Source of the DNA: Ixodes scapularis | Taxonomy: Eukaryota > Arthropoda > Arachnida > Ixodida > Ixodidae | Direction of reading: 5' to 3' | NCBI RefSeq assembly: GCF_016920785.2 | Contig: NW_024609930.1 | Span: 186,001 to 250,000 of the forward strand | DNA length: 64,000 nucleotides | Part shown: piece after piece, positions 1 through 12,238 of the stretch | Layout: the number at the start of each line of letters is the position of its first letter | How positions within the stretch are numbered: position 1 is the stretch's first letter | Position numbers and translations under genes: made by a program | Notes under the pieces: generated by a model | The model's database searches: none | What the model saw: the letters and a program-made list of their open reading frames with translations, nothing else | Told to the model about the DNA's origin: nothing

Positions 1-108
1 CTCACCGTTCAATCGGTCACAACTCCGACTGCATCCGACGAGGCATCCACCGCACCGCCACAGCTCAACCCACAGTTTATCAAAAACAGTTTGCTTACTG
101 TAGAATAA
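1..108 (+). CDS. possible C-terminal coding end cut by window edge
   Basis: Frame 1 is open from the first base for 35 codons and ends in TAA at 106-108. The residues are rich in Thr, Pro, Ser and Ala (for example TTPTASDEASTAPPQ), which would suit the tail of a host protein or of a retroelement ORF. I do not recognise a family, and an open stretch this short could be chance. It is listed only because the reading frame enters from outside the window. Confidence 0.18.
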   Translation, partial: LTVQSVTTPTASDEASTAPPQLNPQFIKNSLLTVE

Positions 109-1930
109 GCTTGTGGTAATTGCAAACCACGTGATCGAGAGCCTTGTGTGAGTAAGAGTACATGGTAGAACTAAACTCATTTGTAGCACCGCTGGATTCT
201 AAAAAATTACAAAACAACATATGGCGAACAAATGACATCAAGTACACTACCTAGGCTACTCAACTTACTTCACACCGAAAACATCCACCTTCTTACGATA
301 TATTTTGAAGACCTTCGATCATTTTTTTCTTCTAATATGACTGTGTAGCAAATGTATGATATATACCTTTTCGACAATACTACCATAAATGTATTACCTT
401 ACTTTGTTGTATTGAACTGTGCTTTGCGTGTATGTATAATTTTTTTCTGTGAATATTCTTTTACATGAATTTTTCTATTTTTGTTTTGTTTCTTGTGCCA
501 CTGCTGCCACATGTAAGGATGGGGTGCCAAGGTCTTTGCAAGCTGCATCTGCAGCTTTTTTCGACGGTCTCCCTTCGTCAAACATTTTCGACGGAAAATA
601 AAACAAATTATTATAATATTATTCACACAATCTAAATTATATTGATAACAATATAATTTAAAAAAAAGCGAAAGTGCCTCAAACAAAAATATAAACTCTA
701 AAACGCGCTCTGTCACAACGGGTAGGGTAACTAACCACGTTTTATGTTCCGTTTTTATTATTTTGCTTTTCAAAATGGTGGCCCCCATGGTACTTTGTTT
801 ACCGACTTCTCGCGTCCGCTTGCGTTGCGTTTTCGCTTCTTTCTGACGTGCGCACCGGTGGTCGGCACACTCAGGTAATTTATTCACACACGAGTTTTTT
901 CAAGCAGGCAACTCTTTATGTTCGCTCTACATAGAACAATTGATACGAAAACGTTACAAACAGCATATGCAATCATGTGGTTGTTGACGGGTATCAGCGA
1001 ACAGACACGGCAGTACAGCTTGAATGTTAGCGTTCAAGCTGTGTGCATAAAATGATAAACCGAAGATCAATAAACATAGTATAAACAGGTAGAGGTAAAG
1101 TCGCGGTAAAGGTATTTCAAAACAGATATTCATAAACCATGCAAAAAAAAAAATCACAGACGCTACATCGCTTTACATAACAAGTGTGATTACAAACCAG
1201 TTGCTTTAACGTAAGTACATACTAATGTTGTTAAGAATAAATCCGCGTTTCGAGGTGAATTTGACCTGCCCGTCCTTTACCCCCAAGATGGACGTTCAAC
1301 ACACTTGGTCAGTTTTCTATGAGGTATGTTGCATCTAGCCAGCCAATTTCTTCAGCTCAATGTTTAGAGGTTAGGTTAGATGACGGCGCACCTTACAACT
1401 CTCCGTCTCCTGATCTGCGTAACGGGGCTAGTAGCCCTTCGATAGAAATGTCACCTATCCTCGATAAACCGCAAGCACCTAGAATGCCACTTTCTCACTC
1501 CAGCATCACCCATCGAATGTTGTCGTCCATGCAAGCGACCTCCTGGCTGTGCAGTCTTCCCTTGTCACCATCGCTATAAACCTCACCTAATCCTGTTATT
1601 GCTGATCACTGGTGAGGTACAATCAAACTCTGGCTCACGTCCCACCTGCCCCTGCTCTTCCAGGTCTGTGTTCGACAATGTCGCTACTCTCCAATGCGAC
1701 TTTTTTTAATTCCACCAGGAATGCGAAGATTTATTTCTCGCTTTGTATTGATGCCTCTTCTCATTATAAACTGCGTGGCTCTGTGCGGCGTGTCAGCTCC
1801 CACCCCTGGCTGATGACCTCTTTCCATCCCCTAGGCAACACGGTGCCCCTGCGTACCCCACCATCATCCCCCAGCTATACCAAGTAGTTCTTCTACCCGC
1901 CACCGGCGAGCGACAACATCGGCAGCGTTC
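109..1930. other. stretch without a supported gene; possible LINE ORF1 remains at its right end
   Basis: The left two thirds are AT-rich with short runs of A and T and no recognisable domain. From about 1319 to 1887 there are two Pro/Ser-rich plus-strand open stretches (86 and 91 codons) directly upstream of the LINE endonuclease remnant. They could be the wreck of that element's ORF1, but I see no zinc finger or RRM to prove it. Confidence 0.3.
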
Positions 1931-1934
1931 ACCG

Positions 1935-1975
1935 TTCGCACGACAACTCCGCGTTTAGCATAGTTGTCGTGCGAA
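1935..1975. repeat. perfect 14-bp inverted repeat (hairpin)
   Basis: TTCGCACGACAACT at 1935-1948 and its exact reverse complement at 1962-1975 flank a 13-nt loop. It lies just upstream of the LINE endonuclease remnant and could be an RNA hairpin in that element or the scar of a small foldback insertion. Confidence 0.8.
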
Positions 1976-2012
1976 AAGTGCGCGACTGGAGTCTACAGAC
2001 TCCAATCACGTT

Positions 2013-3279
2013 TGCTTTTGCAACGTTTGCTTCCTAAAGAACAAGCTTCCTGACTTTAAATCACTAAAGCAATCTCTCCCGAATAGAATATTCTCTGTCT
2101 GCGAGGCATGGCTGGACGCCTGTCTTCGGTGGGCAGTTAATTGATCTCACACAATTCTCTGTATTCCAGCAAGACCGTCCCTCAACTTGGGGCGAAAGCG
2201 TCGGTCCTCGCCGTGCCAAAACACCTGCTCTGACAATGTCTCGACCACCTCACCCCTTCGGGTCTAGAAGCCATCTTTGTTGAAGTATTTTGCAAACATG
2301 GAAAGCTTCTTCTCTTGTCTACCTACTGCCTACCCTCCCTCCGTGATCAATCGTACGCCCTCCTCTAAGAGAGCCTACAGCACGTCGACCCCAGCAGGCT
2401 CTCTGCACTGTTTATTTGATCCACTTAATGACATGCTGTTAGATGTACTGGAAACTGCTGGACTCACCCAACTTCGTGACACCCCAACCTACATTCTCAA
2501 AACAGCAACGCTACATTTCTCAACCTCGCTTGCACCAATAAACCCACCTTATCCTACCGCTGCACAATGAATTCCAGCCTACCAGGCAGTGATCACAGTG
2601 CTCTCCTCACCAATATTCATTGCTCAGCCCTTAAGCGAGGTCATCAAGCCAAGAAGTTCAAGCAGTTCGAAAAAAACAAATCCCTTCATCTCGATCAGCT
2701 TATCCACCTCGCTCCCTGGTCCATCGTGTTTGATCAGCCATCGGCTGACGAGGCCTACGACCTCGTTAGGCGCGGCATCCTTCCATAGATGACAACGGAG
2801 ATTGCAGTCCTAATCAGGCGTAAACAGTGGCTTTTCAAAAAGCACAAGACTCTAAATCCCACTCATCTTAACCAAGCCCACCAATCACGTAAAAAAGTCA
2901 AGCAAACTATCCCTATATCCCATAACAATTATCTACAGACACTAGGAGCAAAACCGACCTGCCAGCCCAAACTCCTAGACATGTTTTCACTATAAAAAAA
3001 AAGTTCCATGCGCCGGTCTTCAAACATCACGGCAGGCCGTATTTCAATCTTGACGACATAGCAGAGCTCTTCCCGTTCCACTTTTCTCAGGCTGCAGCAT
3101 TACTCGACCATACCGCACCTAACCTTTGTTCCACCCAACCCACAACTCTGCCAGTCAAGGCCACACCAGCAACCACACTCTCTTCCATCGTCATTCCACA
3201 AAGTGAAACCTTCAAAGCACTTGCTCGTGTCAACTCCTCTCAACGCCCTGGACCAGACAGCCTCCACTCTGCATGTTGA
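2013..3279 (+). pseudogene. decayed LINE fragment: AP-type endonuclease and start of RT
   Basis: This is the remnant of a non-LTR retrotransposon ORF2. The AP-like endonuclease nicks target DNA to prime reverse transcription. Visible landmarks in order are an N-terminal strand with NVCFLKNKLPDFK (2022-2060), the catalytic-Glu motif VCEAWLDA (to 2121), a C-terminal GSDHSALLTNIHCS (about 2585-2630) with the Asp-His pair, a basic linker with MTTEIAVLIRRKQWLFKKHK near 2790-2850, and RPGPDSLHSA near 3240-3275, the short motif that opens LINE RT domains. The frame changes several times and stops are frequent, so it is dead. It ends abruptly about 3279, where Penelope-like sequence begins. The clade (jockey/CR1 group) is not resolved. 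Confidence 0.75.
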
Positions 3280-3282
3280 AAG

Positions 3283-3945
3283 TAGTGAAAGCGCACAATA
3301 GAGACGAATACGAAGACGGAGTGGCAAACTGGACAAGCGCTGACTATCAACTGAATTTTTTATTAGAAAAAAAAAGAAACAGCAAAATAAAACCAGCAAA
3401 AGCCACAAATACTACAAATGTGACTAGTCATCAATGACTCGGCCACCACACGTGTCAATAAAGTCCACTTCTTTTTTGTGAAGGAAAAGTGAGGGTTGAC
3501 TGATACACTTATCAGGACATTCCTTCTTTATCATGTAAGCCTTCAGTACCTCCCTCGCCACCTTTTCTTTACCTCTCCCAATGATTGTACTGCCTTGAAA
3601 CTTGGGAATGCAGCGGCAATCTCTGCAATGTATGTGTAAATGGGTTCCTGTTGTTGAACGCAGTGATAAAGCACGTTCACGCAACCGTTCATTCAAGCAC
3701 CTTCCGGTCTGGCCTATGTAAACCTTGCCGCAGCTCAATGGAATTTTATAGATCACGCCCACCGCACACATTCCACGTATTTCTTTACGTGCTTCACTGT
3801 GCATTGTCGCTTATCTTTGCATTTTTCTTTTATCCTCGGACATAGTTGAGCCAGTTTACGTGGTGCTGAGAATACCAGAGGTACCTCCAACCTTTCCGTC
3901 ACTTCTTTTATATTGTGTAACACCCTGTGTAAGTATGGCATCAAT
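3283..3945 (-). mobile_element. Penelope-like element, 3' fragment
   Basis: Minus-strand sequence reads as the end of a Penelope-like element: the end of the RT-endonuclease linker, the GIY-YIG domain and an AT-rich 3' region (3283-3420). Penelope-like elements encode one protein, a telomerase-related RT joined to a GIY-YIG endonuclease. The RT domain itself is absent, so the copy is truncated. Its upstream end at about 3945 is a junction with inverted pieces of the same sequence. Confidence 0.8.
3424..3944 (-). pseudogene. Penelope-like GIY-YIG endonuclease segment
   Basis: The upstream open stretch (3944-3753) contains VLHNIKEVTERLEVPLVF followed by SAPRKLAQLCPRI, the linker typical of Penelope proteins just before the endonuclease. 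A frameshift in the 3750-3804 overlap leads into GVIYKIPLSCGKVYIGQTGR, which holds the GIY (as GVIY) and YIG strands spaced as in the family, followed by the conserved Arg helix CLNERLRE and a Cys/His cluster. The frame ends at a TGA/TAG-type stop at 3424. The domain is nearly complete, but the frameshift and missing RT make it a pseudogene. The nuclease would cut chromosomal DNA to prime insertion. Confidence 0.8.
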
Positions 3946-4060
3946 TTTATATTGTGGTGTCATACAATATGAAAAAAGTGGCGGAAAGGTTCGAGGTACC
4001 TCTGGTACCTCGAACCTTTTTTCTTTCCGTCCACTTTCTTTCTTTTTTTTTTTTTTTTTG
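3946..4060. repeat. alternating inverted micro-copies of the Penelope segment, then a T run
   Basis: On the plus strand, 3954-4005 encodes VSYNMKKVAERFEVPLV, the same linker motif that the neighbouring fragment encodes on the minus strand (VLHNIKEVTERLEVPLV). A perfect palindrome follows: 16-bp arms 3985-4000 and 4004-4019 around a 3-nt spacer. The second arm then continues as a short minus-strand copy to about 4040, with a T run at 4044-4060. The order minus, plus, minus of one motif suggests snap-back or template switching during insertion. Confidence 0.75.
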
Positions 4061-4976
4061 TTGTACACAGTTATATATATGCTGCAATTACGGGTTCTAC
4101 TCGCTGATGCACAGCCTCCTTCCGAATTTCCTCGATTTCTCGGGCCAACTTCCGCCACATGGTATCGGCCGCTCGCGCGTGTACAGAACGCTTCTCGGAA
4201 AAGGTACATTCCAGTTCAAGTTCACAAGTAGCAACCGATGAAATAGCGACATGCTATTTTAGGTATGATCACCATCGAAAGTACAACTACTTCACGCTGT
4301 ATAGATATAAACTTTTGAAGTGATAACATGCAACTCTGCCTATGTCCTTCGCTGATGCACTTAAAACCATAAATTACAAAACCAGAAAAAAAAATTATGT
4401 TGTAAATTAACCGTCTGAACCTACAGTGATAATGAAATGAAACAACAAGCACATACAGATTCATTAAAAATATATGTTTAATATCTATCTTGAATTAATT
4501 GCTATATTTTATTGTAAATGTCCCATTCTCTTAAGTACACCAATTGCAGTCATCGAAATGAGACAGAGGCATCTAGGACATTTGGGATGCAAGTCACCTT
4601 ACCACACCACGGCCATTGCTAGCCTGGATGCAAGCATGCCCCTTGACAACATCTCCAAATATTTTACCAGGAAAATACATTTGTCTCCGTTCATTTACGC
4701 CAGCGCAGCCACAGTTTGGCACTGCGTTTACGCTGCTGCTCTCCTAGCGGTGTAGACACCACGCATCTGAGAGAATACATGAGGATCACACCGTCCACGC
4801 AGTAGAGCAGTCATGCCGCACCAAGGGAGAGGGCTGCCGTGGGCACACCAAGAAAAGCCGAGACTGTAGAGACAGCTGCATCGACTAGTGCTTCAGGTGT
4901 CCGCAACCACAGATGGTAACAGTCATATATTGTTGCCAACAATTGTCCCAATAGACAGATCGCACTAAAAGACTTA
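4061..4976. other. no recognisable feature
   Basis: Mixed-composition sequence with only short open frames. I see no domain, repeat array or RNA gene. Confidence 0.4.
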
Positions 4977-6310
4977 TCACACTGAGGCATCAGTTGGAAA
5001 ACTTTATCTGGCAACACGAGGAAATCATGTTGCCGGAAACCTTGTCAGATCGCGGCAACAACAAGAGACGGGCAACATGGTGCTGCTGCCCGGCAGCCGT
5101 GTTGGCCGATTTGTTGTCCAACTACCGTGTCACACCGCGCTGACGGCGGAGACAACACGGGGAACACTTCGCCATCTTGATTGTTTACCTGTTTTCTTGC
5201 ACGGCGCAGCGGTGTTGGAAACGTGGCTACAAAGTGCTAGTTCGTTCGAAAGGCCAGAAATTACCACCGGATGACATCAACCAGTGACTGCGATTAGAAA
5301 ACTTGACACGGGGAGTATTACCCACCTTTTATTTTATCAAACTGTTCTTCATTCGCTGACAAAGAGATAACCCAAACCGAGGAAAGTGAGATCGCTGATG
5401 TATGTTCAGGATTTACGCCACGGTACGAAGTGTTTCTGTCTTGTTCTTTCTTTCATGCAATTTCTATTTCTACTGTAAAATTGAGCTAGCACCGGCAGCA
5501 CCCCAAATCGTCTTTTGTAGTGTGGTGTTCTGCTGAACTGACACTGATTAAAAACTCCGACACCGACACGATCGGCCTTCATAACAATCGGTGGAATAAA
5601 TATTTTTCGATGCTGTCTATTTATCTACTCCCTGCTATGTGATCACTTCATTCCCCAGATGGCCTAGGTATTTTTAAAACAAATCAGGTGTACGGTAGCC
5701 GCTGTTTCGATCAACAAGCATTCTCAGAATGGTCATATGATGCTTCAATTTTTTAATCTTTGCTTTCTTAGAATATTTATTATACTTCATCAGCGGGTAA
5801 GTGGGCATGCCATTTTATTTCTCTTGCAGTAATGCGAGTTGGTCATTGGGCAGTTCTATTTTCAAGAACAGTATGACAGTTCACGACCGTGGCTGTGAGC
5901 ATTTCGACAATCGCTCTCCGCAATTATTACAGAGTAAAAACATTCATCAAATATTGTAGCTGCGCACCAGCCTTAATTATTGTTAAATGACGTTTTCCAA
6001 CCCTTTATTTGAGTAAGATGTTATTGATAGGGAAGTATCTCTGCCATCGAAGTTATGTGTGCTGTCGTGTTGCCAGCCCGAAATTCGCTCAGCCAGTGAT
6101 CGGGGCAACACACAATGTTCAACGCAAATTGCTGCTGTCTCTGTCGCCTAAAGTTATCATACCGAGGCAACATGTTTGTTGTTGTCCATGCTGTGCAGCT
6201 TTTTCCGCAATGTAACAAGTTTATTGGACACGACGGGGAGCAAGTAGCAAGTTGCCCGACTGTTCGACAACGTGGTGTGTTGCCGTTGACATCGTGTTGC
6301 CTCAGTGTGA
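4977..6310. mobile_element. possible non-autonomous DNA element with 13-bp ends
   Basis: TCACACTGAGGCA at 4977-4989 recurs as its exact reverse complement at 6298-6310. Both ends are followed inward by many copies of a GGCAACA-like word, which is unusually dense in 5010-5170 and 6060-6300. No transposase is recognisable between them and no target duplication is clear. Two unrelated elements that share end sequences would look the same. Confidence 0.35.
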
Positions 6311-9300
6311 CAGGGCCTTAAGCGTTCCACACATGCGTGACGCCGCCATGCCTTCAGTTCACAGGAGGCAGGCGGCAGTGCACGAGATGGCTCTACTCGT
6401 CACATCACGCGCAAAGCTCCAGCAGGGTTCTCCCATATGCAGAATTGTTAAAGTTCCTTCAATGCATTGTGGCAGTGGCAGCTTAACGAAACTGGCTGGT
6501 GAGATCGGCCTATATAAGGAGAAAAAATCCCTGAGACTGCTGCGCATCCACTCGTCGCAACCACGCAAAGCCTATTCGTTCCAAGGCCATTGAACTTTCA
6601 TGAAGTGAGATGTTTTCATAGTAAAGTATTCGGCGTCACCATGTCACAACCTGGTGATTTTTAACACCCATGGACTATAGACGCTTTCAGGTAGCTGTGC
6701 ATGGGCGCCACAATAATCGGCAATCAGTTCTTGTGCCCTCTTATTACGTTCGCTTTACTTCATCATTGTTAAAACAGGACAGGTAGTTGCCACGATTAGT
6801 GCTACTGTGTGTTCTCCCCAGCATGGGCCTTTGAGGAGGCTAGTCAATCCCCGTTTCAGTGGCTCGGCATCTCGGTAAGACGAGAGAAGGTCGGCTATGG
6901 CGGCTCAAGCTGGCGCGTGATTAAAGCGTTGATAGAATTCCTGTACACTTTCAAAGAATTGTTTTGCCATCTGAAAGATGACACGTTGAAAAGAGGGATG
7001 GAGGTGAAAGTCAAAAGAAAGGAGAGGTGATGCGAAGCGACTGACCGAATCGTCCTGGGCGAGCCAACACAAGACACCTGTCTGCGCAAAGATCGGGCTC
7101 GGGTGGTGTGTTGCTTAACCCGGGGGCCCTTGAAGGAAGCCTAGACCGAGCTTGACTCAAGTGCCAAGACCCCAGTTGACACCTAGCGCTGCCAGTCATG
7201 CAGGGGGTCTGAATCTACGCCGGGCTCGGGGCTCATGTTGTTTGGTGACGCCACTCACGAAACGCCTGCAAGCGCACAAGCTCCCTTTGGCGACGCCAAC
7301 CGTGTATAAAAACATTCACTACATCAAGTAGATAGTAATCGAGCCAAGCAGGAAAAATACACTTGAACTGAAAAAGAAACAAAAGCACAGCTTCCACACG
7401 TGATGGACGCTCAACTGTGGTTGTCTGTCACGTCCAATGTACTTTACCTACTGCAAGCGAACTAGAAAAAGAAAGTAGGAGTGTCTCAATGGGCGCATTC
7501 AGTAGTAGCTCCCCCGCTCCAAACAGAGTAACTCAAGTCGAAGCCCTCGGAGCGCCTACTGAACGGAAAAAAAATAAAAAATCGCGGCTTCTCAGTTGCT
7601 TTTACGCAATTTCCGCTTCCTCCCCTGTGCCAGATGGTCTCCGAATAAAATGGAAGCTGACGATGCCGAGCAGGGTCGCTTTTATTTGACGCCGGTATTC
7701 AAGATGTCCTAACAAGTTAGTTGAAGAAAAAGCGAGTGACTGCACACATAAGCACTGCTGTTTGAAGCAAACGCAATCGAGGCCTTCGCAGGGCGGTGCA
7801 ACGGCTGCTTCTGTTATAAAAACCGACAAAAACGTCGTCAGCACATGCAAAATATAGAGCTCTGCGAATCTCCGCCGCCGGTGGCGGTACTTTTATACGG
7901 CCATACATTTGTTCTGCCCTTCGCTACGAACTTCCTATAAAATGTATTCGTGCACACACTGGAAGTTCGGCAGCGCTAGGCGATCAAAGTTTTGTCGGCC
8001 GAAGCGAGCGTCAGCCAGCGATTTAGCTTCGCAAACAAAACATTAATCGAGAACCTGCTCTGCGTGGAGAGTAGCCAACCGGCTACCTATGTCGCGTTCA
8101 TACCCTGTCTTGTTCTATTCAACGCGGACAGGAGTTTCGTCGATATTCACCGAGTTTCGGTGCAACGGCGATCAAGACACAGCGTCAAATAAACGTTTAC
8201 GTTGTTTATGAGCATCTTCAAACCAAACAAAATATGGTCCAATGCATTTTCCAAAAAGAGCTTTACCTGGAAAAGAAATTGACCGCGTTATTCGTCTTAC
8301 CTAGACCGCTTTTCATTAACAAAAGCGAGCAAACCGCACACCCGCGACGGAGCCGACGCAGATAATCCCACCCTTTGTTTTGTTTTTGTCTCTTTCAGCG
8401 CGGGAACTTCGTCGCGATCCGGAGTTACGTCATGCTGCACTCCTTTCACTCCTCATGCACTGTCTCCGGAGTCGGTGCATTAGAGCCTGACTCCGAAAAC
8501 TCGGAGGAACGTGCACCGGAAGTGTTTGCCATCTAGTCGACGGAGCGCTGACCCCTTGACTCCTGGAGCCACTACTGAACGCGCCCAGTGATAGCATTTT
8601 AAAATGAGAGATTGTATAGTTATCATAGGTGAACTCACAGCTACAAAGTAAGATGTGCGCAAAATACTGAACGCTGAGCTAATGTATGCACAGCTTCTTT
8701 AACCCTAATACCTACCTTTTTTCTACCTAATAATGTTTTTGTTTAGGTTGTCTTTCTAATTAAGTCTGACACATCTTTTTTAGCTACAAATGAAATTTAC
8801 ACATGTGAAACCTACTACTTCATGCTAAATCTGGGGCATTCTTCCTCTGCAGTGTGCCGGGTTGCATAAAATGAAATCAGGTTGTCTCTCGGACTCAACG
8901 AAAAACATTTTCAAGGCTAGTGCAGCTTTAGCAAATTCATTTTATTGAGGCTTCCTTAAAGAGACCCACTGAGTTACTTTGGAACAAACCAGTCAATGAA
9001 TAGATTATGGACAAACAGAATCAAGATTATACATTCCACTGAAACGAGCAACCAAGTGAAATAACCAACTAGCTGAATGCGCAGGCAGCCTAACCTGCCA
9101 ACTCGATAGCCTCCAACAAAATTCTTTCGATTGCATCAGTTTCCAAAGTAAATGGGAAACACATTCACGATAAGAGAGGCATTGTACAATGGTTCACACG
9201 TCGATCATAGCTGACGTCCTATAACACTGTGACATGGCACGTCCCAATGTAACCTCGTGATGAGTTGGCTTTCCTTAATGTCCATCACCAAAAGGTGCCT

Positions 9301-9336
9301 ACCGCATACTACTGAGTACTAGGAGGTAGAATAGGG
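6311..9336. other. no supported gene
   Basis: Short open frames occur on both strands and none shows a domain. A TATA-like box (CTATATAAGG, about 6510) precedes one of them, but there is no supporting coding sequence. 8935-9300 is unique-looking sequence before the hAT target site. Confidence 0.35.
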
Positions 9337-11154
9337 CAGACTTGTACACGTTACTGAAAAATAGTAAGGAATTACATTTACAATTACTCGAGGCTGAATT
9401 GTAATTTGTTACAATTACAATTACCCTCCTATAAAAGTAACTGACCGTTACCCCAAAAAGTAATCCGTTACTTTCGTGGCGTTACTTTTAACATTATTTT
9501 CCTCAAGTAAGAAACAAAGGTACGAGGGTTATTCGAGTTCTTATTGTTGCCACCTGTTCCATTTAATGACCTTGAGTAGTTTGACCAACAGCTGGCTCTC
9601 GAAAGTCTCGTCAGACATTTTGGGTTATTTCTTTTTCAATATGTCGACTGCTACGCTGAACACCATTTGAGCTGAGGCACTGGATGGGAGTGCCTTATTG
9701 TTCCTCACGAATGCTTCATGCTCTGCATTGAGCTTTCTCAGCGAAGCAAGGGAACTACTATTTACCTCGAATGTAGAGCAAAGCTTCGTCGTTGCAGCTG
9801 TTGCCTGCTATTCGAGAGATTTAGTAGATCCTTCCAACACCTCAGATACCCGCGATAACGGTACCCGATAACGATATGATGCATACGCATAGACGGCGGT
9901 GAAGTATCTGATATCGTTATCGGAGTCATCGGACCGATCTACTAAAATTCTATATTGTCTAAATCGCGAAGCTGTAGAAGTCATCAATAGCAAAAAAAAG
10001 TTGTAACAGTAAGGTGATAATTAAATAATAAATAAGGTTTCGCTCGATATTCTTCTTCCTTTGGTTCTGAACAGTTCGAGCCTCACTTAAGATGTCGGTG
10101 AATAAAAAAAAATGTTTCCAGTATATAAATATAAGTAATAAAAGAAAAAGGACACTCATAACAACAATTAATTAGAATGTCGATAAAAACAAGGAAATGT
10201 AAACGCACGTCTGCCGTGTGCACCTTTCTTGGTGCCGTTCAAGAACGCACGGAGTACGAACCGATTGCAGTTTACTCCGGTGTTCTCCAGATAGACGTCC
10301 GCTGATGCCACGGGCAGCAGAGGGTAGAGTAAGCCGCGCTATGTCCCCACTCACGGATTTCACTCTCTCTTCAAGCCCAGAATATCAAGTCTACGTCAGC
10401 CACCATTATGTTTTACTTGTTAAAATGTCTGCTTGTGATAAGATGCGTCCTGCTGGGGCAAAACAGGAAGAAGAAAGGAAGACTATTACCATTTTCTAAG
10501 TGCTCGCAAAAAGGTGACTCACGAAAAGGGTAGGGTAGACGGAGCGTTGTCTCGTGTTGTGACATTATGAAAATGGTCGTTGTCACTATAACCGAGAAGG
10601 ACATTGTTAGTTATTGTCTGTGCACTTACCTCATCGAGCTTCTCGGAGAGGCGCACAATCACTTGGTGTCCTCCTCTGCCCGTCTTCGATCGCAAAGAAA
10701 ACAAAGGGTCTAAAAAAAAAGCGGAAATAACTCGCCCCCCCCCCCCTTTTTTTTTTTTTTGTTGTAGAATTGTTTATTTAGATTTTTGGACACTGATGTT
10801 AGGGTCTAAAAGAGAGATAGATTCAGGGGCTTGGTGTTGCAAAAAGCGGCTTTGCGGAACTGAAGAGTGCCAAGCCTCCCTTTGCGCTGGTCGATTCGCG
10901 TGACAGTGTCACTGCACTCGACCTTACAAAAATGAAAAAAAAAAAAAAAAAAACTTTATTTAGAATTGGGGGGGGGGGGCTTGTCCTGGGAAAAAAAATG
11001 TAACGGATTACAAGGAATCCGTTACGTGAAAAATGTAACGGAATTACTTTAAAATTACTCTAGAAAATATGTAATTATTCCGTTACTAAATTACTGATAA
11101 ATGTAAGGGATTACAAGTAATTTCGTTACTTGTAACGGATTACGTACAAGTCTG
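9337..11154 (-). mobile_element. hAT transposon copy 1, internally deleted
   Basis: The element starts CAGACTTGTAC at 9337 and ends GTACAAGTCTG at 11154, a perfect 11-bp terminal inverted repeat. It is flanked by an exact 8-bp target duplication, GAATAGGG (9329-9336 and 11155-11162), as expected for hAT. Both ends are packed with GTAAC/GTTAC subterminal words, a common site for transposase binding. The only coding trace is the C-terminal dimerisation segment on the minus strand. Long C, T, A and G runs occur at 10735-10980. Its ends and inner segments match hAT copy 2 at 35 kb in inverted orientation. Confidence 0.92.
9557..9798 (-). pseudogene. hAT transposase C-terminal dimerisation segment (remnant)
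   Basis: The minus strand reads SLASLRKLNAEHEAFVRNN, then a region with SASAQMVFSVAVDIL, an in-frame stop, and PKMSDETFESQLLVKLLK. This is the layout of the hAT dimerisation domain: a V-x-R-x-F-S-like strand, then a loop with R-x-x-M-S-D and a final leucine-rich helix. The aligned stretch in copy 2 keeps VQRVFNVAVDILSKKLRKMS. The stop and the missing BED and catalytic regions make it a remnant. Confidence 0.8.
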
Positions 11155-12238
11155 GAATAGGGGATGCAGTCTTTCCTGGAAATGAGCTTCGGTCACTTTA
11201 CATGGTCCCAGGTGTTGCTTGGAGTTTCGCAACTGACAGCCCCGGCACGTTCCTGCCCACAGGAACCCCGACAAATGCCAAAACCAGCACCAAGAATACA
11301 AGAACGCACGAGGCTCATTCACGTCGTTCACATTTTCTGTCTTGTATGAGGAAGCGGCGCAATCTTGTGGTGATAGTTGACGACCAGCAATTGAGCAGGC
11401 TTTATGAGTATGCAGGAAGCTATGCTCCATGACACTTTTTTAGGCATGTCAGTCATAAAGAGCTTTGCAAACTCCATCTTTTGGTTCCCCGGTGTTGACC
11501 TAAACAGTTAAGACCCTGTAAGAAGGTGCAAGACATTTGCCCAGTTCTGTCAAATGCCTCTGGTGCAGGTTCCGGTCAGCAGGTTGGATACCTAGCAACT
11601 GAACACGACTTCAGATATGGTATGCCATACTGCTGGAGCCATTATCGTAATACTCATCATGGTCCACTCGGACACAAAACAGACAGAAGCCTCGGCCGAG
11701 ACAGAGTGGAAGCCCAGTGCAACATCTTTGCTCGATTTAGACAGCTAAGGTTACAGGTATTTGACAACGGACCCTACTTAGTAGTACTGTTTTTAAACAG
11801 TTTTACAGCGGTCATGTACAGCACCCGGCACCACCTTGTGTCACCCGCAGTTGAACGAATTAGCCGAGCATGCAATATGTAGAGTCAAGGGGGACATTCA
11901 CGAAGTTCAGTTTTCGCAGCCTTGAGACCAGGCTTGTAATCATTTCTCCACTATTGTTGAAGTTCCACTGCTGCAGAACCTAAACAAAAGATAGTAAGCA
12001 CTCCTCTGAGCTGTTATTCGGCTACTGCATCTTATCTGAGACTGATTTTGCCGATATGCATTTGGACTCATCCCCAGGAGAAACAGTGGGCGCGCACTTT
12101 CGGCCTAGGGTGGATTCCTGAAGTTGTCTGCTCACTTGATGATATACGAATGACAACAGTAGGAACTCCAAGAGGATAGCACCAACAGCATTCGGATCAG
12201 CTCTGGACACGGCATCCCCACAAGTGGACCAGCCTGCC
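11155..12238. other. no supported gene
   Basis: A 118-codon plus-strand open frame at 11526-11882 is the longest, and I recognise no domain in it. A shadow frame lies on the minus strand at 11140-11430. The first 8 bases are the right-hand target duplication of hAT copy 1. Confidence 0.35.

Noticed and set aside
399..887. 162-codon minus-strand open frame
   Set aside because: Lys/Ile-rich from AT-rich DNA, with no domain, no homologous motif and an implausible composition.
6505..6600. TATA box (CTATATAAGG) as a gene promoter
   Set aside because: No coding region or second LTR follows, and a TATA word alone is expected by chance.
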